Of a stretch of 64,000 nt of DNA, positions 19,601-25,588 are shown one piece after another (the first letter of the stretch is position 1; each line of letters opens with the position of its first letter). The stretch comes from Natronomonas moolapensis 8.8.11. Lineage in GTDB: Archaea > Halobacteriota > Halobacteria > Halobacteriales > Haloarculaceae. The DNA lies in contig NC_020388.1 of NCBI RefSeq assembly GCF_000591055.1, positions 2,666,001-2,730,000 on the forward strand, given 5' to 3'. The position numbers were made by a program, and so were the translations under genes. Under the pieces are notes generated by a model, which was given only the letters and a program-made list of their open reading frames with translations, was not told the origin of the DNA and did not search any database.

Positions 19601-21286
19601 AGCGACTCGGAGACGTTCGACGTGAGTACTGATACCGGGAGTGGCGACGGAACGGTCTCGATCTCCGGACGCAACCTGACGATCACTCCCACGAGCGAGT
19701 TTATTTCAAGCACGGGGTATGCCGTCCAGATTGACACGGGAACACTCACCGACACGGCCGCGTCGCCGAACGACTTCGGCGGCATCGGTGACGATGCTAC
19801 CGTGAACTTCATCACGACCGACTCGATGCCACCGACCGCAAGCGTCGACCCGGATGCGACCGTCGACAAGGGAGAATCGGTGAGTTTCGACGGGACCGGC
19901 TCGACCGACAACGTCGGGATTGTCAGCCACGACTGGGACTTCGACGACGGTGACACGGCCAGCGGCGCAACAACCACACACACGTTCGACAACGCTGGTA
20001 CCTACGAGGTGGAATTGACCGTCGCCGACGCCCTAAACAACGAGGCGACTGCTATCCGGACGATCACTGTCGAATCGAGTGGCGGCGGTGGTGGCGACAG
20101 TAGTGGTGGGAGCAGCGGCCCCGACGACACTGATGCTGGCCAGCCTTCCGCGGACGAGGACACCACCCACGTCGTCACCGGAACCCGCTCGGAAGACGGG
20201 ACAACCTCATTCAAAGTGGCCGACTCCGGTGGGAATGGGTCCATCACACTTGACCTCCGCGGGACCGCCACCGGTAACTCCCTGTCTGGGGCCGGGAGTG
20301 ACGGCAGCGACGCGGGCGATGGCGCGGATACGGACGCAGTCGTGGTCGACCGCCTGTCGATCATCCCGACAGAGAGTGCCACCCGCGAGTTCGAACTGTC
20401 GGTGCGGACGTGGCCAGCCGACAGCATCGAATCCGAGAACGAGACCGATGACACTGGGACGGACGTGACAGCACCTGCCAATCAGGAGGAAACGAACGAC
20501 AGCGTCCGCACCCGCACGGACCCGCAGGCGTCCCTCGACACGACTGGGTCAGTACCTGTGGGCTACGTTGAGGTGACCCACACGAACCCAGACACAGACA
20601 TTGAGAACGTCACGTTCCGGTTCCGGATCCAGAAATCTTATTTAGATGAGAGGGATGTCGCCCCGAGTGCTGTTGCGCTCTATCGCAACGAAACCGACGG
20701 GATAGTCCGTCTTCCAACTGAAAATGTCGGTGACAACACCAGTCACCACGTCTTCGAGGCCGAATCGCCCGGCCTCTCGCTGTTCGCTATCGGTTCCAGC
20801 GGACCGGCGTTCGCCATCGAGCGTGCCAGCGGCCCAGCGGACACGCTCACCGTCTCCGAGCCGGTCACTGTCGACGCGACAGTCCGTAATCTCGGCAGGG
20901 CGGCTGGGGCCTACACTGCCGAGTTGCAATCTAACGGAGCGGTCGTTGCCGCCAGAGAAGTCGAACTTGCCCCGAATTCGACGCGGACTGTGTCGCTCTC
21001 GTTCACGCCAGCGGATCCTGGCGAGTACACGCTCACGGTCGGCACAGTTGTAGCTGGGACGGTCTCGGTCCAGTCAGATGAGGCTCTGAACGCGTCGACA
21101 CAAGCCCCAACAGAGCAAGCGAACCCACAACAGATCCCAGGGACCACAGGGGAATCGACCCAGCCAGCAGGTGACAACGGGGACACGGAATCGGCCACCG
21201 ACGCGAGTGGGCCCGGGTTCGGCGTCGCTGTGGCGTTCGGTGTACTCTTGACGGTGGTCGTCGTCTTAGCTCGGCGGCAGTCGTAA
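13616..21286 (+). CDS. Giant GLUG-repeat surface protein with PKD and PGF-CTERM
   Basis: The 2556-residue protein is built for export and cell-surface display. A Sec-type signal segment lies at about residues 10-40. GLUG-type repeats (G-G-L-V-G...S-Y-A-T-G) fill about residues 190-1190 in three blocks. Ig-like domains follow: one invasin-like near 1210, several bacterial-surface type to about 1650, cadherin/VCBS-like near 1680-1930, and SbsA-like near 1950-2065. A PKD domain lies at about 2070-2150, then a Gly/Ser linker, a PGF-pre-PGF-like domain (about 2180-2395), a CARDB-like domain (2400-2490), a Thr/Gln-rich stalk and the tail G-P-G-F-G-V-A-V-A-F, a hydrophobic run and A-R-R-Q-S. That tail fits PGF-CTERM, the signal cut by archaeosortase A and replaced by a lipid. 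A role in adhesion or aggregation is inferred. Confidence 0.9.
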   Translation: MVLAVVGITRTASRLAAVYLVTIVGLAMLATSGGFVGTATTAAGNTAPDCGTISYTTNSSGWHEVTNVSQLQCINQNHSDATSLSDALSKNYVQTRDIDASGTSNWNTRSSFTDTFFVFSAPETVELSYAPIDSGSLTVTDTADGTSLSFNVVDANSGEIDLTEEPDGDVKVSYDTQSPRTLGFEPIGNRTDEFTGAFDGSSHTISNLFINRSGRDQIGLFGNILGVTITNVGLTSVDITGNEDTGGVAGEVGGRSSQVSHSFVTGDISADGSAGGVVGTVTRGTLEDSYANVTVTSPGNFIGGVVGFVNVGTVQRTYATGAVSGLNSGGVSGFSGSGTVQNSYWDKGTTDQGSVIAIDNGGTTSGLTGYGSTSDATPAPEIQGSSASSNMGNLDFTSTWETVENDDAGTTGDGYPILQSIDRQAQLEAQDVHAYAGGDGSTDNPYEIANWYHLNNTRENLDAEFILTADLDSNTAGYDDVASSSANGGNGFDPIGDGGSRFTGTFNGTGHTISSLSIDRGGTFDVGLFGYVNGGIIENVGVKNADITGKERVGGLVGKNFGTVSNSYATGNVYGDKEVGGLVGFNFGNTTASYATSDVSGTGNDLGGLVGSNVGNTSGSYATGNVSGTGIKNVGGLAGISEGEITESYATGTISGNNLVGGLVGVNTGTVTESYATGNVSGTGDVVGGLVARNFGATVTKSYATGSVTGIKGVGGLVGVNSGISSAKVSESYAAGSVTGTDDVGGLVGVNNRTVSDSYWDTARTNQSDGVGRDAGGTANNLIGLTTAEMTGTRAPGNMGPFDFSSTWQTTGDDGSVKGYGVFYPTLQNNTQQPAPSATLYAGGDGSAGAPYEIANWYHLDNVRQNLGSEFVLTADLDSNTAGYDDVASSSANGGNGFDPIGDDSSRFTGTFNGTGHTISDLFIDRSVYVGLFGYVDGGRVENVGVVDADISVTIQWMGGLVGYNDQGTVSGSYATGHVSGGTNDGNHVGGLVGENNGGTVTESHAASSVGGLVWIGGLVGTNEGGLITESYATGDVSSGSGAGGLIGKNSGTVTESYATGDASGVITVVGGLAGQNSGTINESYATGDVEAAAIVGGLVGRIKSGTVSGSYAIGDVTGDNDRAGGFAGEKNGGTITDGYWDDEAATVTEGGSTVDNQGVSDGGGDVIALTTTEMQRFAPLANMDGFSFESPETWLVTSGYPALAWESVTELTVDSAESTSPTVGENESGTITVTAKESGTDTGEGVTIEVVSDDGLDGFGTGETKVTDTSGQVIFTFDEPDDGTYNPKFAWADDTTVSATPTVTIDTTAPTIDSATRVDDTTIDVDFSDGGAGIEKNSISSGDFSLDSGSISTIDTSGVTDGGTGTQTVTINLNSAVDSDTVTVSLQSDGIDDIARNTQTSGSADASNMDGVAPTFDSVSKTDDTTITATIADGVNVDESSIARSDFSLSTGSISSISTTENGANTDVTLNLDSAVDVNTVDVSIAGSIADTSGNVLSSATKTVFSMDGVAPTISGGSLASDNGHVDVTFSEGVFQSDGSSALAAGDLTATVTQNGGTVSSASVSSLTKTDGSALAGGETTIRAQLSLIGTPADGVESVAIQPIDGSSVGDDDTNLMAGSDTTGSITLNDRTPPSLSDDSGGTDEETSGEIVADLTSNDNDQGALSVTKVKGNAANVGSPTAGDSGGLFTIASDGTVSFDPNGEFESESDADSSTTQITVVISDAAGNTNTQTVTATINGVNDPPAFDMASPSLSVSQDASATSIDEKLSVTDPDDEETVTWTVLSKPSHGSLSGLPASEPTGTDSVTPSGLTYEPDRDYAGSDSFDIQVSDPNGGTDTVTVSVITSQVNDAPTAISLTSTNVTQSGGTNAVVGRLSAADVDDSSHTFSLVSGGGDGDNAEFNVDSGDLRADDAGSLAEGDYDVRLEADDGSGGTYEKAVTISVADDIAPTITSSTPTDDATGVSETTDITITFSEDVVFGSGSVILREDDGGFSDSETFDVSTDTGSGDGTVSISGRNLTITPTSEFISSTGYAVQIDTGTLTDTAASPNDFGGIGDDATVNFITTDSMPPTASVDPDATVDKGESVSFDGTGSTDNVGIVSHDWDFDDGDTASGATTTHTFDNAGTYEVELTVADALNNEATAIRTITVESSGGGGGDSSGGSSGPDDTDAGQPSADEDTTHVVTGTRSEDGTTSFKVADSGGNGSITLDLRGTATGNSLSGAGSDGSDAGDGADTDAVVVDRLSIIPTESATREFELSVRTWPADSIESENETDDTGTDVTAPANQEETNDSVRTRTDPQASLDTTGSVPVGYVEVTHTNPDTDIENVTFRFRIQKSYLDERDVAPSAVALYRNETDGIVRLPTENVGDNTSHHVFEAESPGLSLFAIGSSGPAFAIERASGPADTLTVSEPVTVDATVRNLGRAAGAYTAELQSNGAVVAAREVELAPNSTRTVSLSFTPADPGEYTLTVGTVVAGTVSVQSDEALNASTQAPTEQANPQQIPGTTGESTQPAGDNGDTESATDASGPGFGVAVAFGVLLTVVVVLARRQS
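14918..15156 (+). repeat. Intragenic module repeat, copy 1
   Basis: This stretch of the surface-protein gene starts each long GLUG block. It recurs 1218 bp (406 codons) downstream at 16136-16374 with few changes; the part from CCTGACCGCCGACCTCGATT (15013) to the CCCATCGGCGAC segment is almost identical. It encodes Y-A-G-G-D-G-S, then I-A-N-W-Y-H-L, then L-T-A-D-L-D-S-N-T-A-G-Y-D-D-V-A-S-S-S. The low divergence compared with the surrounding GLUG units points to a recent duplication or gene conversion of a whole module. Confidence 0.88.
16136..16374 (+). repeat. Intragenic module repeat, copy 2
   Basis: This is the second copy of the module-opening sequence of the surface protein, in frame and 1218 bp after copy 1. 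The GLUG units that follow in this copy differ more from those in copy 1, so the opening segment is conserved while the repeat arrays vary. Such direct repeats allow length change of the protein by recombination. Confidence 0.88.
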
Positions 21287-21324
21287 CGCTGCCTCCCCGC
21301 TGTGTCGCGAAGAAGACGCGTGTT

Positions 21325-21879
21325 TGAGCGAGTCGTGTTCTGCGTCTCGTAGTGACTGCAACTCGTGAGTCTCGCTGGAGTGTCTTTGGACGGATTGCCC
21401 GCCGACCACACGCTGATTGGCCAGTATACGATGCGACGCCGCTGTACGAGCAAAGCTCGCTCGACGGGCTGGAATCGGATATCAGAATTGTCTCGCAGAT
21501 CTGGTTCAGACACGACCGCCACGAGTCGGTCGATTTACTTCGCGTTCGCGTGTCTGCTGTACTCGATTTGGCGAGCGGTCGATTTGCTCGTGCGGGTCGA
21601 GTTGACCGGTGAGTACGAGCATTCGCCGATTGTGACGGCCGATAATACGCTGACGCTGCTGAAGAAGGGAACAGGAATGGGGTAGTAGAGTGTTCAATCT
21701 GGGTCAGCGCAGATTTCCGAGTAGCAACGCTATCGGGACTCTCGGGAAAGCGGCGATCTGGTTGTTGGTACGACAGGAAGACGCGAACGAAGGGCGATCT
21801 GAAGCAGTTTTTGTTCACTGATTCGGCTGAAACTACGCATCACAGCCCTGCGAAACCCGGTGTAGTCTCAACTTGCCGT
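21325..21879 (+). mobile_element. Deletion derivative of the IS4-type element
   Basis: The unit of about 550 bp keeps both ends of the element and loses the middle, which is the structure of a non-autonomous element. It is in the same orientation as the intact copy and the two bracket the HTH_10 regulator and the giant surface-protein gene. The left limit is approximate. Confidence 0.65.
21352..21685 (+). pseudogene. Internally deleted IS4-type transposase
   Basis: The GTG at 21352 starts a frame that matches residues 1-60 of the intact transposase (for example T-P-L-Y-E-Q-S-S-L-D-G-L-E-S-D-I). At about 21535 the homology jumps, in another frame, to the last roughly 50 residues (Y-F-A-F-A-C-L-L-Y-S-I-W-R-A-V-D-L-L-V), ending at 21685. 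About 445 residues with all catalytic residues are gone. The 3' flank to about 21879 is also homologous to that of the intact copy, including the AGTCTCAACT end at 21864-21873. It cannot encode a transposase but may still be mobilised in trans. Sequence differences show it is not a very recent derivative of the intact copy. Confidence 0.9.
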
Positions 21880-21907
21880 CGTGTGTCAACCCGAACGAGA
21901 TAGCGGG

Positions 21908-22244
21908 TGACATCCTCCCGCGGCTAAAGGCGCGGGCCTCCCACCCGGTGTTGACCGGGCAGGTCAATCCTGAACGTTGGGAGTCTCAGGTTTGCTGGAC
22001 AGTCAGCCAGTGGCTCTGCCACGAAGCCGTTACTCGTACCCGCTGAAGGGCTCCGAGTTACCTGATTGTTTTACGACTGTCGGCGTGGTCGGCTTACTTT
22101 TTGATTCCGGTTAGAAACCGTGGCAAACACCGAGTCAACTGCCAGTTCCCCACGCACAATTATACGTACTGTGTCTATACATAAACTTTTCTCGGATTCA
22201 TCTGGTGGCTAAAGCCACCAGTATTCTCCTTGTATCTCTATAAA
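21908..22244. mobile_element. Non-autonomous element with IS200/IS605-like palindromic ends, copy 1
   Basis: This 337-bp unit starts TGACATCCTCCCGCGGCTAA with GCGGGC following (a subterminal imperfect palindrome) and ends with the perfect hairpin CTGGTGGC-TAAA-GCCACCAG at 22202-22221, then a conserved tail ending CTCTATAAA. A second copy lies at 30845-31180. Terminal hairpins without inverted repeats are typical of IS200/IS605-type elements, and transposase-less versions are known in haloarchaea as palindrome-associated elements (PATEs). There is no open tnpA or tnpB frame. In tnpB elements the right-end hairpin forms the end of the guide RNA; whether that applies here is unknown. Confidence 0.8.
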
Positions 22245-22303
22245 CGGAAGAGAGGTTTCCGAATCTTCCGAGTAATTTTATATAGTAACCATCGCAGGTG
22301 AAT

Positions 22304-22475
22304 ACACGTCGATCGCGCTGTCGTCGTGCGATCGAGTGTGCAGTGTCTTCCGATCGCTACCATAGCTCGGTCGGGGGCCGTACTGGCACGACCCACACCC
22401 CCACCGCCTCGCACGAGTGGGGAACCCCCAACCGTGGCCCGCCCGGCCTGTGGCCGGAAACCACGGCGTTACCGT
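22304..22475 (+). ncRNA. Candidate structured noncoding RNA
   Basis: The space between the mobile element and the next gene holds three strong stem-loops. The first is TCGATCGC/GCGATCGA, extended by ACAC/GTGT (22304-22339). The second is GGGGG/CCCCC within CGGT...ACCG (about 22368-22407). The third is CCGTGG-CCGGCC-TGT-GGCCGG-CCACGG with small internal loops (22432-22466). A TATA-like TTTTATATAG (22277-22286) lies about 25 bases before the first stem, the spacing expected for an archaeal transcription start. No ORF is credible. I do not recognise SRP RNA, RNase P RNA or a tRNA. The minus strand could equally be the functional one. Confidence 0.4.
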
Positions 22476-22484
22476 AGAAGAATG

Positions 22485-22670
22485 TCAGACGCCCGTGCCG
22501 ATCTCCGAGAGGCCGACGAGCAGCGCGCCGGCGGCGAGAGCGAGCGCCGCGACGGCGGCGACCGGACCGTCGGGAAGCGGAGTATCGAGGATCCCCACGG
22601 CGAAGATGAGGACGCTGCCGACGGAGAGTGCGACCGCGCCGAGGACGAGTTTCCGCGTGTCGGTTGTCAT
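22485..22670 (-). CDS. Small two-helix membrane protein
   Basis: From the ATG at 22670 the frame gives 61 residues: a short charged N-terminus (M-T-T-D-T-R-K), a hydrophobic helix (L-V-L-G-A-V-A-L-S-V-G-S-V-L-I-F-A-V-G-I), a short loop (D-T-P-L-P-D-G) and a second helix (V-A-A-V-A-A-L-A-L-A-A-G-A-L-L-V-G-L). It is a small integral membrane protein of unknown function. A longer upstream reading in the same frame was rejected because it is Arg/His-rich and overlaps the region before the divergent PUA gene. The divergent arrangement with that gene suggests a shared intergenic promoter region. Confidence 0.7.
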   Translation of the reverse strand: MTTDTRKLVLGAVALSVGSVLIFAVGILDTPLPDGPVAAVAALALAAGALLVGLSEIGTGV

Positions 22671-22767
22671 ACCCACAGATCGACAGTTATGCGGCATAAA
22701 GCCTGTGAATCGAGGGCGAGCGAGAGCCGAGCGAAAGGCGTATTCGCTCCGGTGCCGACCGTGGGGT

Positions 22768-23226
22768 ATGGCAAGCGACATCGACGCGCTCCGGACGGTC
22801 GCGGACTACCAGTTCGAGGCGGGCGCGGGGGCGGCGCTCTTCGAGGGCGACGTCGCCATCCAGCGGACGGGATCGGGTCGCCCACAGCAGGTCATCGCCG
22901 GCGGCGAGCGCGTCGTCTCCTACGGGACCGACGGTCGGTTCACGCTCGGCGTTGCTGGCGGCGCGCGCCTCCAGCGTGCGCTCGAGGCACCCGCCTACCG
23001 CGTCGTCGTCGGCGACGACAGCGAGCCGTTCGTCCGCGAGGAGCGAAACGTCTTCGCGAAGTTCGTCCGGCGCGTCGACCCCGGCGTGCGGCCGGGCGAC
23101 GAGGTCCTCGTCGAGCACGACCGTGGCGACCTCCTCGCCGTCGGACGGGCGGAGCTGTCGGCGGAGGCGATGTCCGACTTCAACACCGGGATGGCCGTCA
23201 AAGTCCGAGACGGCCGCCCGGCGTAG
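22768..23226 (+). CDS. PUA-domain protein
   Basis: The 152-residue protein begins M-A-S-D-I-D-A-L-R-T-V-A-D-Y-Q-F and carries a C-terminal PUA domain (about residues 70-148) with V-F-A-K-F-V, the G-D-E-V-L-V-E turn and the L-A-V-G-R-A-E-L-S strand pattern. PUA domains bind structured RNA in tRNA and rRNA modification enzymes such as archaeosine transglycosylase. This protein has no catalytic domain, so it may be an accessory RNA-binding subunit or resemble the stand-alone C-terminal part of ArcTGT. The ATG was chosen because upstream sequence in the frame is not protein-like. Confidence 0.85.
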   Translation: MASDIDALRTVADYQFEAGAGAALFEGDVAIQRTGSGRPQQVIAGGERVVSYGTDGRFTLGVAGGARLQRALEAPAYRVVVGDDSEPFVREERNVFAKFVRRVDPGVRPGDEVLVEHDRGDLLAVGRAELSAEAMSDFNTGMAVKVRDGRPA

Positions 23227-23251
23227 CCGGGGCGGGGAGATGCGGCCGGGA

Positions 23252-23299
23252 TATATAAACACCGACCGCGATTCCCACCACAGTATATAAACACCGACC
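23252..23299 (+). promoter_or_regulatory. Duplicated TATA-type promoter segment
   Basis: The 16-mer TATATAAACACCGACC occurs at 23252-23267 and again at 23284-23299, 32 bp apart, just before the gene starting at 23345. Each contains a good archaeal TATA box. The tandem arrangement gives either two start sites about three helical turns apart or a binding site overlapping the TATA box. No other gene in the window shows this duplication. Confidence 0.6.
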
Positions 23300-23344
23300 A
23301 TTTGCAGGCGGATCGATATTGCGGTCGGGACCGGACGTTCCCGG

Positions 23345-23638
23345 ATGAACGCCGGATCGCTCGGCGACCGACTCGAACGGACGCGGATCGACGCCGACGC
23401 GACGCATCTCCCCGTCGAGTCGACGGACGGGTTCCGCGTCTGCGTCCCGGTCGCGGCGGCCATCGAGGGGGTCCTCGCCGTCGACCGGGTCGGCACCGAC
23501 GTCTTCCCGCGGTTGGTCGCGCCGTCGCTGTCGGGGACGCGGTTCGTGCGCCGCGTCGCCACCATCGGGGGCAGGCGGCTCGCGCCGTCGGCCGACCCGG
23601 CGGACCACGAGGACCTGCTGCTCGCGGCGGCGCCGTGA
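23345..23638 (+). CDS. Conserved haloarchaeal hypothetical protein
   Basis: The 97-residue product begins M-N-A-G-S-L-G-D-R-L-E-R-T-R-I-D and looks like a compact alpha/beta domain with no cysteine pair, signal or membrane segment. I do not recognise it as a named family. It lies between the PUA gene and the alpha-NAC gene on the same strand, with its own TATA-type promoter duplication upstream, so it probably starts a transcription unit that includes the NAC gene 84 bp downstream. Confidence 0.65.
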   Translation: MNAGSLGDRLERTRIDADATHLPVESTDGFRVCVPVAAAIEGVLAVDRVGTDVFPRLVAPSLSGTRFVRRVATIGGRRLAPSADPADHEDLLLAAAP

Positions 23639-23722
23639 ACGCTCGGGGGACGCGCTTCGGTCGGTCGCGGCCGACAGATCGTAACATCAGGCTTTTTGCG
23701 GCGTCGGCCCCTCGGTAGGGGT

Positions 23723-24124
23723 ATGTTTGGAGGAGGCGGCGGGCTGAACCCGCGCAAGATGAAGCAGATGATGAACCAGATGGGCATCGACCTCGAGGAC
23801 ATCGACGCCGAAGAGGTCATTATCCGCACCCCCGAGGAGGAACTCGTCTTCCACGACGCCGAGGTCCAGCGGATGGACGCCCAGGGCCAACAGACCTACC
23901 AGGTCGTCGGCGACCCCGATACCCGCCCCCGCGGCGAGGCGGGCAGCATCGAGGAAGCGGACGCCGGTAGTGACGCCGAGGCGGCCGACGACGCGATCGA
24001 AAGCGGGTTTTCCGAGGACGACGTCGAGATCGTCGCTACCCGAACCGGCGTCTCCGAGGCGGAAGCCAGGGAGGCCTTAGAGGAGACCGGCGACCTCGCG
24101 GCCGCCGTTCAGAAACTCGAGTGA
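23723..24124 (+). CDS. nac: Nascent polypeptide-associated complex protein (archaeal alpha-NAC)
   Basis: The ATG at 23723 gives a 133-residue protein starting [16 protein letters not shown], the normal start of archaeal NAC. It has the NAC domain (about residues 10-65, with [12 protein letters not shown]) and a C-terminal UBA domain (about 95-133, with [16 protein letters not shown]). Archaeal NAC forms a homodimer that binds ribosomes and emerging chains. The central acidic linker is typical of halophiles. The stop overlaps the start of the methyltransferase gene (GTGA), indicating coupled translation. Confidence 0.95.
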   Translation: MFGGGGGLNPRKMKQMMNQMGIDLEDIDAEEVIIRTPEEELVFHDAEVQRMDAQGQQTYQVVGDPDTRPRGEAGSIEEADAGSDAEAADDAIESGFSEDDVEIVATRTGVSEAEAREALEETGDLAAAVQKLE

Positions 24125-24954
24125 CGGGCGCCGGTTCCGACGGGGATCGAGGCGACCCGAACGGGAACGAACGCGACCCGAACGGGGCGGGGACCCCCGA
24201 ACCGGCCGACCAGCCGGCTCGGGTGCTCGTCGTTCGTGGCTCCCGCGCGTTCGTGCTCGCGCCGGGGGAGACTCAAGAGACGGACCTCGGCGTGATCGAA
24301 CTCCCGGCCGACGTGACGCCGGGGACGGTCGTCGAGACGCATCTCGGCGAGGCCTTCGAGGTGCGGCGGCTCCGTGGCCCGGACTTGTTCGAACACCTGG
24401 AGCGCACCGGTGCGCCGATGATGCCCCGCGACATCGGACTCGTGATCGGGCACACGGGCGTCGCCGCGGGCGATCGCGCCCTCGACGCCGGGACCGGAAC
24501 CGGCGTCCTCGCGGCGTATCTCGGCCGTCTCGGCGTCGAGGTGACGACCTACGAGCGCGACGCCGAGTTCGCCGCGGTCGCCCGCGAGAACATGGCGACC
24601 GCGGGCGTCGCCGAGCAAATCGACGTCAGGACCGGCGATCTGACCGACGAACTCGACGCCGTCGAGGGCGGGTACGACCTGCTCACGCTCGATACGGGCG
24701 ACGCGGCGGCGGTCGTCGAGCGCGCCGACGAACTGTTGGCCCCCGGTGGCTTCCTCGCGGTGTACTCGCCGTTCGTCGAGTCGGCCCGCGCGTGCGTCGA
24801 GGCCGCCCGGTCGGCGGGCCTCGCCGACATCGAGACGCTGGAGACCATCCAGCGCCGGATGGACTTCGACGACCGCGGGTCGCGGCCCTCGACCGCGGGC
24901 GTCGGCCACACCGGCTATCTCGTCTTCGCGCGGTTCCTCCCCGACGTCGGGTAG
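24121..24954 (+). CDS. trmI: TrmI-like tRNA (adenine-N1) methyltransferase
   Basis: The 277-residue protein starts with a disordered, charged stretch, then a small beta domain (about 35-110) and a class I SAM-dependent methyltransferase fold. Motif I is [14 protein letters not shown] near residue 120, and the acidic end of motif II is Y-E-R-D. The order of domains and the [10 protein letters not shown] segment fit archaeal TrmI, which makes m1A at tRNA positions 57/58. The expected motif IV residues are present as L-D-T-G-D, somewhat different from the L-D-L-P-x-P seen in many homologues. It starts with GTG overlapping the NAC stop codon. Confidence 0.82.
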   Translation: MTGAGSDGDRGDPNGNERDPNGAGTPEPADQPARVLVVRGSRAFVLAPGETQETDLGVIELPADVTPGTVVETHLGEAFEVRRLRGPDLFEHLERTGAPMMPRDIGLVIGHTGVAAGDRALDAGTGTGVLAAYLGRLGVEVTTYERDAEFAAVARENMATAGVAEQIDVRTGDLTDELDAVEGGYDLLTLDTGDAAAVVERADELLAPGGFLAVYSPFVESARACVEAARSAGLADIETLETIQRRMDFDDRGSRPSTAGVGHTGYLVFARFLPDVG

Positions 24955-24961
24955 GTCAGGG

Positions 24962-25588
24962 CTACTCGGGGATCCGCACCCGGCTGCCCACCCAAAACAG
25001 CGTGAAAAGAAGCGACACCACCGCCAGCGGCACCATCCACTGCATCGCGGCGACGAGCCCCGCCGAGGCCTGCAACCCGATGACGACGAGCAGTTGCGGT
25101 CCACAGCAGGCGAACCCAGAGAGGAGCCCCGGGACGCCAGCCGTCGCGCCCGCGCCGGCTCCGATCCGGCAGGCGTCGGGCCCGCGCCAGGAGACGACCG
25201 AAACCGAAAGCGTCACGCCGACGAGCAGCCCCAACCCGAGCCCCAAGGCGACGTTGACCGGCCGGAACAGGTAGACGATCGGCCCGGCCTCGATGCGTGC
25301 GACGGCCTCGAAGAGGAACGGCGAGAGCGGGGTCAGCGCGGTCGAAACCGGCTCGGCGACGACGAAGACGTCGAGGCCACCGGGGCCGCTCGCGGTCAGG
25401 TCCCGCAACGCCCAGAGGTAGGTGAGCAGATACAGCACCGCCACGACGACGAGCGTCGCCCGACCGTCGCGTCGGCCCACCGCGCCGCGGATCGCGACGC
25501 CGGTCCGGGCGAGGAGGCCTCTGATCCGGGCGATCGGGGGCGGCGTCCCCGGACCGGTTCCGGCGCGGCCGTCGGGTCGCGTCGTCAT
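24962..25588 (-). CDS. Membrane protein with Cys-Cys helix, coupled to DUF3179 gene
   Basis: From the ATG at 25588 the protein has 208 residues with about five hydrophobic segments: one near residue 45-65, one near 85-110, one near 115-135, one around S-G-F-A-C-C-G-P-Q-L-L-V-V-I-G-L near 160-175, and a last one near 180-200. The family is not one I can name. The Cys-Cys pair in a helix recalls metal-transport proteins such as MerT, but that is weak evidence. Its start overlaps the stop of the DUF3179 gene (ATGA), so the two are translated together and probably act in one process at the cell envelope. Confidence 0.7.
   Translation of the reverse strand: MTTRPDGRAGTGPGTPPPIARIRGLLARTGVAIRGAVGRRDGRATLVVVAVLYLLTYLWALRDLTASGPGGLDVFVVAEPVSTALTPLSPFLFEAVARIEAGPIVYLFRPVNVALGLGLGLLVGVTLSVSVVSWRGPDACRIGAGAGATAGVPGLLSGFACCGPQLLVVIGLQASAGLVAAMQWMVPLAVVSLLFTLFWVGSRVRIPE

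Noticed and set aside
21908-22244. A coding gene inside the 337-bp element
   Set aside because: The frames are short, differ between the two copies, and carry no tnpA or tnpB motif.
22326-23258. A 310-codon plus-strand open frame
   Set aside because: Arg/Ala-rich composition and overlap with the PUA gene in the favoured frame show it is a GC-rich shadow.
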